DNA of 6,978 nt from Candidatus Eisenbergiella stercorigallinarum (GTDB taxonomy: Bacteria > Bacillota > Clostridia > Lachnospirales > Lachnospiraceae). The DNA lies in contig DWUW01000259.1 of the NCBI GenBank assembly GCA_019120525.1, positions 1-6,978 on the forward strand, in the 5' to 3' direction. A program made the position numbers and the translations under genes. Positions 6,298 to 6,978 of the stretch are shown one piece after another (within the stretch, counting starts at the first letter, position 1; the number at the start of each line of letters is the position of its first letter). The notes beneath the pieces were generated by a model that was given only the letters and a program-made list of their open reading frames with translations, had not been told where the DNA came from and made no database searches.

Positions 6298-6790
6298 CGG
6301 GGGACTTCAGTCCGTTATCTGCCTGGCAGGGCTCGCGTTTGCGGGAGTCAGCGCCGGGCTGCTGGTATCCGGCGGTGTGTTCACCGTCCTTCTTTCTGTT
6401 GGCCTGGTACCGCGTTTCGCGGGGATTACCCATACCGGGAAAAAAATCTTTCTTTATGAAGAGATGGTGGTATGTGGGACGCTTTTTTCGAATGTCCTGA
6501 GCGTGTTCGAAAAACCGATTTCCAGCTTTCGGCAGGCAGCCTGGCCTGCCGGGGAAAGCGGACGGCTCCTGGACGCGGCGGCGTTCTGCCTGCTCATACT
6601 TTTCGGGCTGTTTGCGGGGATTTTCGTAGGCTGTCTGGCTCTGGCGATCGCGGAGATGCTGGATTCCATTCCTGTTTTTTCCAGGCGGATCTCCTTTCGC
6701 CGCGGGCTCGGAACCGCCATTTTTTGCGTGGCCGCCGGAAAACTGGCGGGAAGCCTGTATTATTTTTTCGGAGGATTCCCCGCGCGGTAA
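6287..6790 (+). CDS. spoVAB: Stage V sporulation protein AB
   Basis: SpoVAB is a small integral membrane protein acting with SpoVAA in the SpoVA dipicolinic acid machinery of the forespore and spore inner membrane. Hydrophobic segments lie at about 9-41 (probably one long or two short helices), 57-74, 96-120 and 143-160. Family-typical stretches include VGLVPRFAG (38-46), KKIFLYEEM (52-60), GIFVGCLALAIAEMLDSIPV (111-130) followed by FSRR, and GKLAGSLYYF (151-160). At 167 residues it is longer than the Bacillus protein (about 141); the extra length is mainly a polar loop at about 76-94 (PISSFRQAAWPAGESGRLL). The ATG at 6287 lies inside the end of spoVAA, with GAGGGGGA at 6271-6278 as ribosome site, so the two are translated together. 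Confidence 0.93.
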   Translation: MLPDGGLQSVICLAGLAFAGVSAGLLVSGGVFTVLLSVGLVPRFAGITHTGKKIFLYEEMVVCGTLFSNVLSVFEKPISSFRQAAWPAGESGRLLDAAAFCLLILFGLFAGIFVGCLALAIAEMLDSIPVFSRRISFRRGLGTAIFCVAAGKLAGSLYYFFGGFPAR

Positions 6791-6818
6791 TTCAGGAAAA
6801 TGTTCCATAGCGTCTTCC

Positions 6819-6844
6819 CAGGAACCCTTCCTGCGGCCGCGCAG
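6819..6844 (+). other. Two small hairpins after spoVAB, possible weak terminator
   Basis: CAGGAA and TTCCTG (6819-6833) form a 6-pair stem with a CCC loop, and CTGCG with CGCAG (6831-6844) forms a second stem that overlaps it by three bases, so the two may exclude each other. A T-rich but interrupted stretch follows (6852-6865). This could be a weak terminator or attenuator after spoVAB; it is not canonical. Confidence 0.3.
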
Positions 6845-6856
6845 AAGATGCTTTTC

Positions 6857-6885
6857 TTGTAATTTATACGGTGATATGGTAGACT
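6857..6885 (+). promoter_or_regulatory. Possible sigma-A-type promoter after spoVAB
   Basis: TTGTAA (6857-6862) and TAGACT (6880-6885) each match the sigma-A consensus at four of six bases, with an ideal 17-base spacer in an AT-rich patch that stands out from its GC-rich surroundings. Transcription would begin near 6892. That would suit a start at ATG 6912 but not at ATG 6876, so this call and the longer start of the next gene exclude each other. Confidence 0.35.
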
Positions 6886-6978
6886 GGCTGGTGAAAAGAG
6901 CGGCTGAAAAAATGAACAATCTGACAGTTCCTATACCGGAAGCTCTGAGCGATAATAAAACAGCCATATTCCGACTTG
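6876..6978 (+). CDS. Start of an unidentified gene, cut by window end
   Basis: A frame opens at ATG 6876 and stays open to the window end; its 34 visible residues begin MVDWLVKRAAEKMNNLTVPI. ATG 6912 (MNNLTVPIPEALSDNKTAIF) is a second possible start in the same frame. GGTGAT directly before 6876 can pair with the 16S rRNA tail as part of the extended site, while 6912 has only a distant purine patch, so the start is uncertain. The visible part is too short for a sure call. It does not resemble SpoVAC, the usual gene after spoVAB in Bacillus. The pattern IPEALSDNKTAIFRL is loosely like the N-terminus of GerA/SpoVAF-type spore germination proteins (PxSxxLxxNxxxL), which would fit the context, but this is a weak guess. 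Confidence 0.45.
   Translation, partial: MVDWLVKRAAEKMNNLTVPIPEALSDNKTAIFRL

Noticed and set aside
6833..6840. Eight-base palindrome GCGGCCGC
   Set aside because: It is a short GC-rich palindrome expected by chance in this composition and is already part of the small hairpin noted there.
6185..6967. Long open frame on the minus strand (260 codons) across spoVAA end, spoVAB and the gap
   Set aside because: It runs antisense to spoVAB, which is clearly recognisable, and its product is low-complexity and rich in Arg, Pro and Gly as expected for a shadow frame.

Overview
The window looks like chromosome of an endospore-forming member of the Clostridia, most likely a Lachnospiraceae-type anaerobe. 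This rests on a moderately GC-rich sequence, purine-rich ribosome binding sites (GGAGG type), a full spoIIA operon joined to spoVA genes, and a zinc-ribbon/TPR gene behind folC. The genus assignment is inference. All supported genes lie on the + strand, and long open frames on the other strand are shadows.

Region 1 (1-3771) is a housekeeping cluster: the 3' end of valS (valyl-tRNA synthetase), a hairpin-bearing gap, folC (folylpolyglutamate/dihydrofolate synthase), an unrecognised 56-residue gene, and a membrane protein with an N-terminal zinc ribbon, TPR repeats, one transmembrane helix, a coiled coil and a second TPR block. The small gene and the zinc-ribbon/TPR gene overlap by 4 bases (ATGA), so they are probably translated together. 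An intrinsic terminator (3838-3881) closes the cluster.

Region 2 (3936-5526) is the spoIIA operon: spoIIAA (anti-anti-sigma factor), spoIIAB (anti-sigma factor and kinase) and sigF (first forespore-specific sigma factor). SpoIIAB binds and inhibits sigma-F. Unphosphorylated SpoIIAA releases it, and SpoIIAB switches SpoIIAA off by phosphorylating a serine. Both anti-sigma genes have better start codons than the longest open frames suggest.

Region 3 (5527-6790) holds spoVAA and spoVAB, whose products belong to the inner-membrane SpoVA machinery that moves dipicolinic acid into the forespore. The 141-base gap before spoVAA carries a near-consensus sigma-G promoter (GAATA, 18 bases, CATACTG), so the spoVA genes can be switched on later than sigF itself. 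An inverted repeat and a GC-only hairpin flank this promoter.

Region 4 (6791-6978) is a short gap with small hairpins and the start of an unidentified gene cut by the window end. Its visible N-terminus does not look like SpoVAC, which follows spoVAB in Bacillus.

No mobile element, CRISPR array, tRNA or rRNA was seen. I did not find a wholly new system. The least explained parts are the 56-residue gene with its zinc-ribbon/TPR partner, and the gene beginning after spoVAB.
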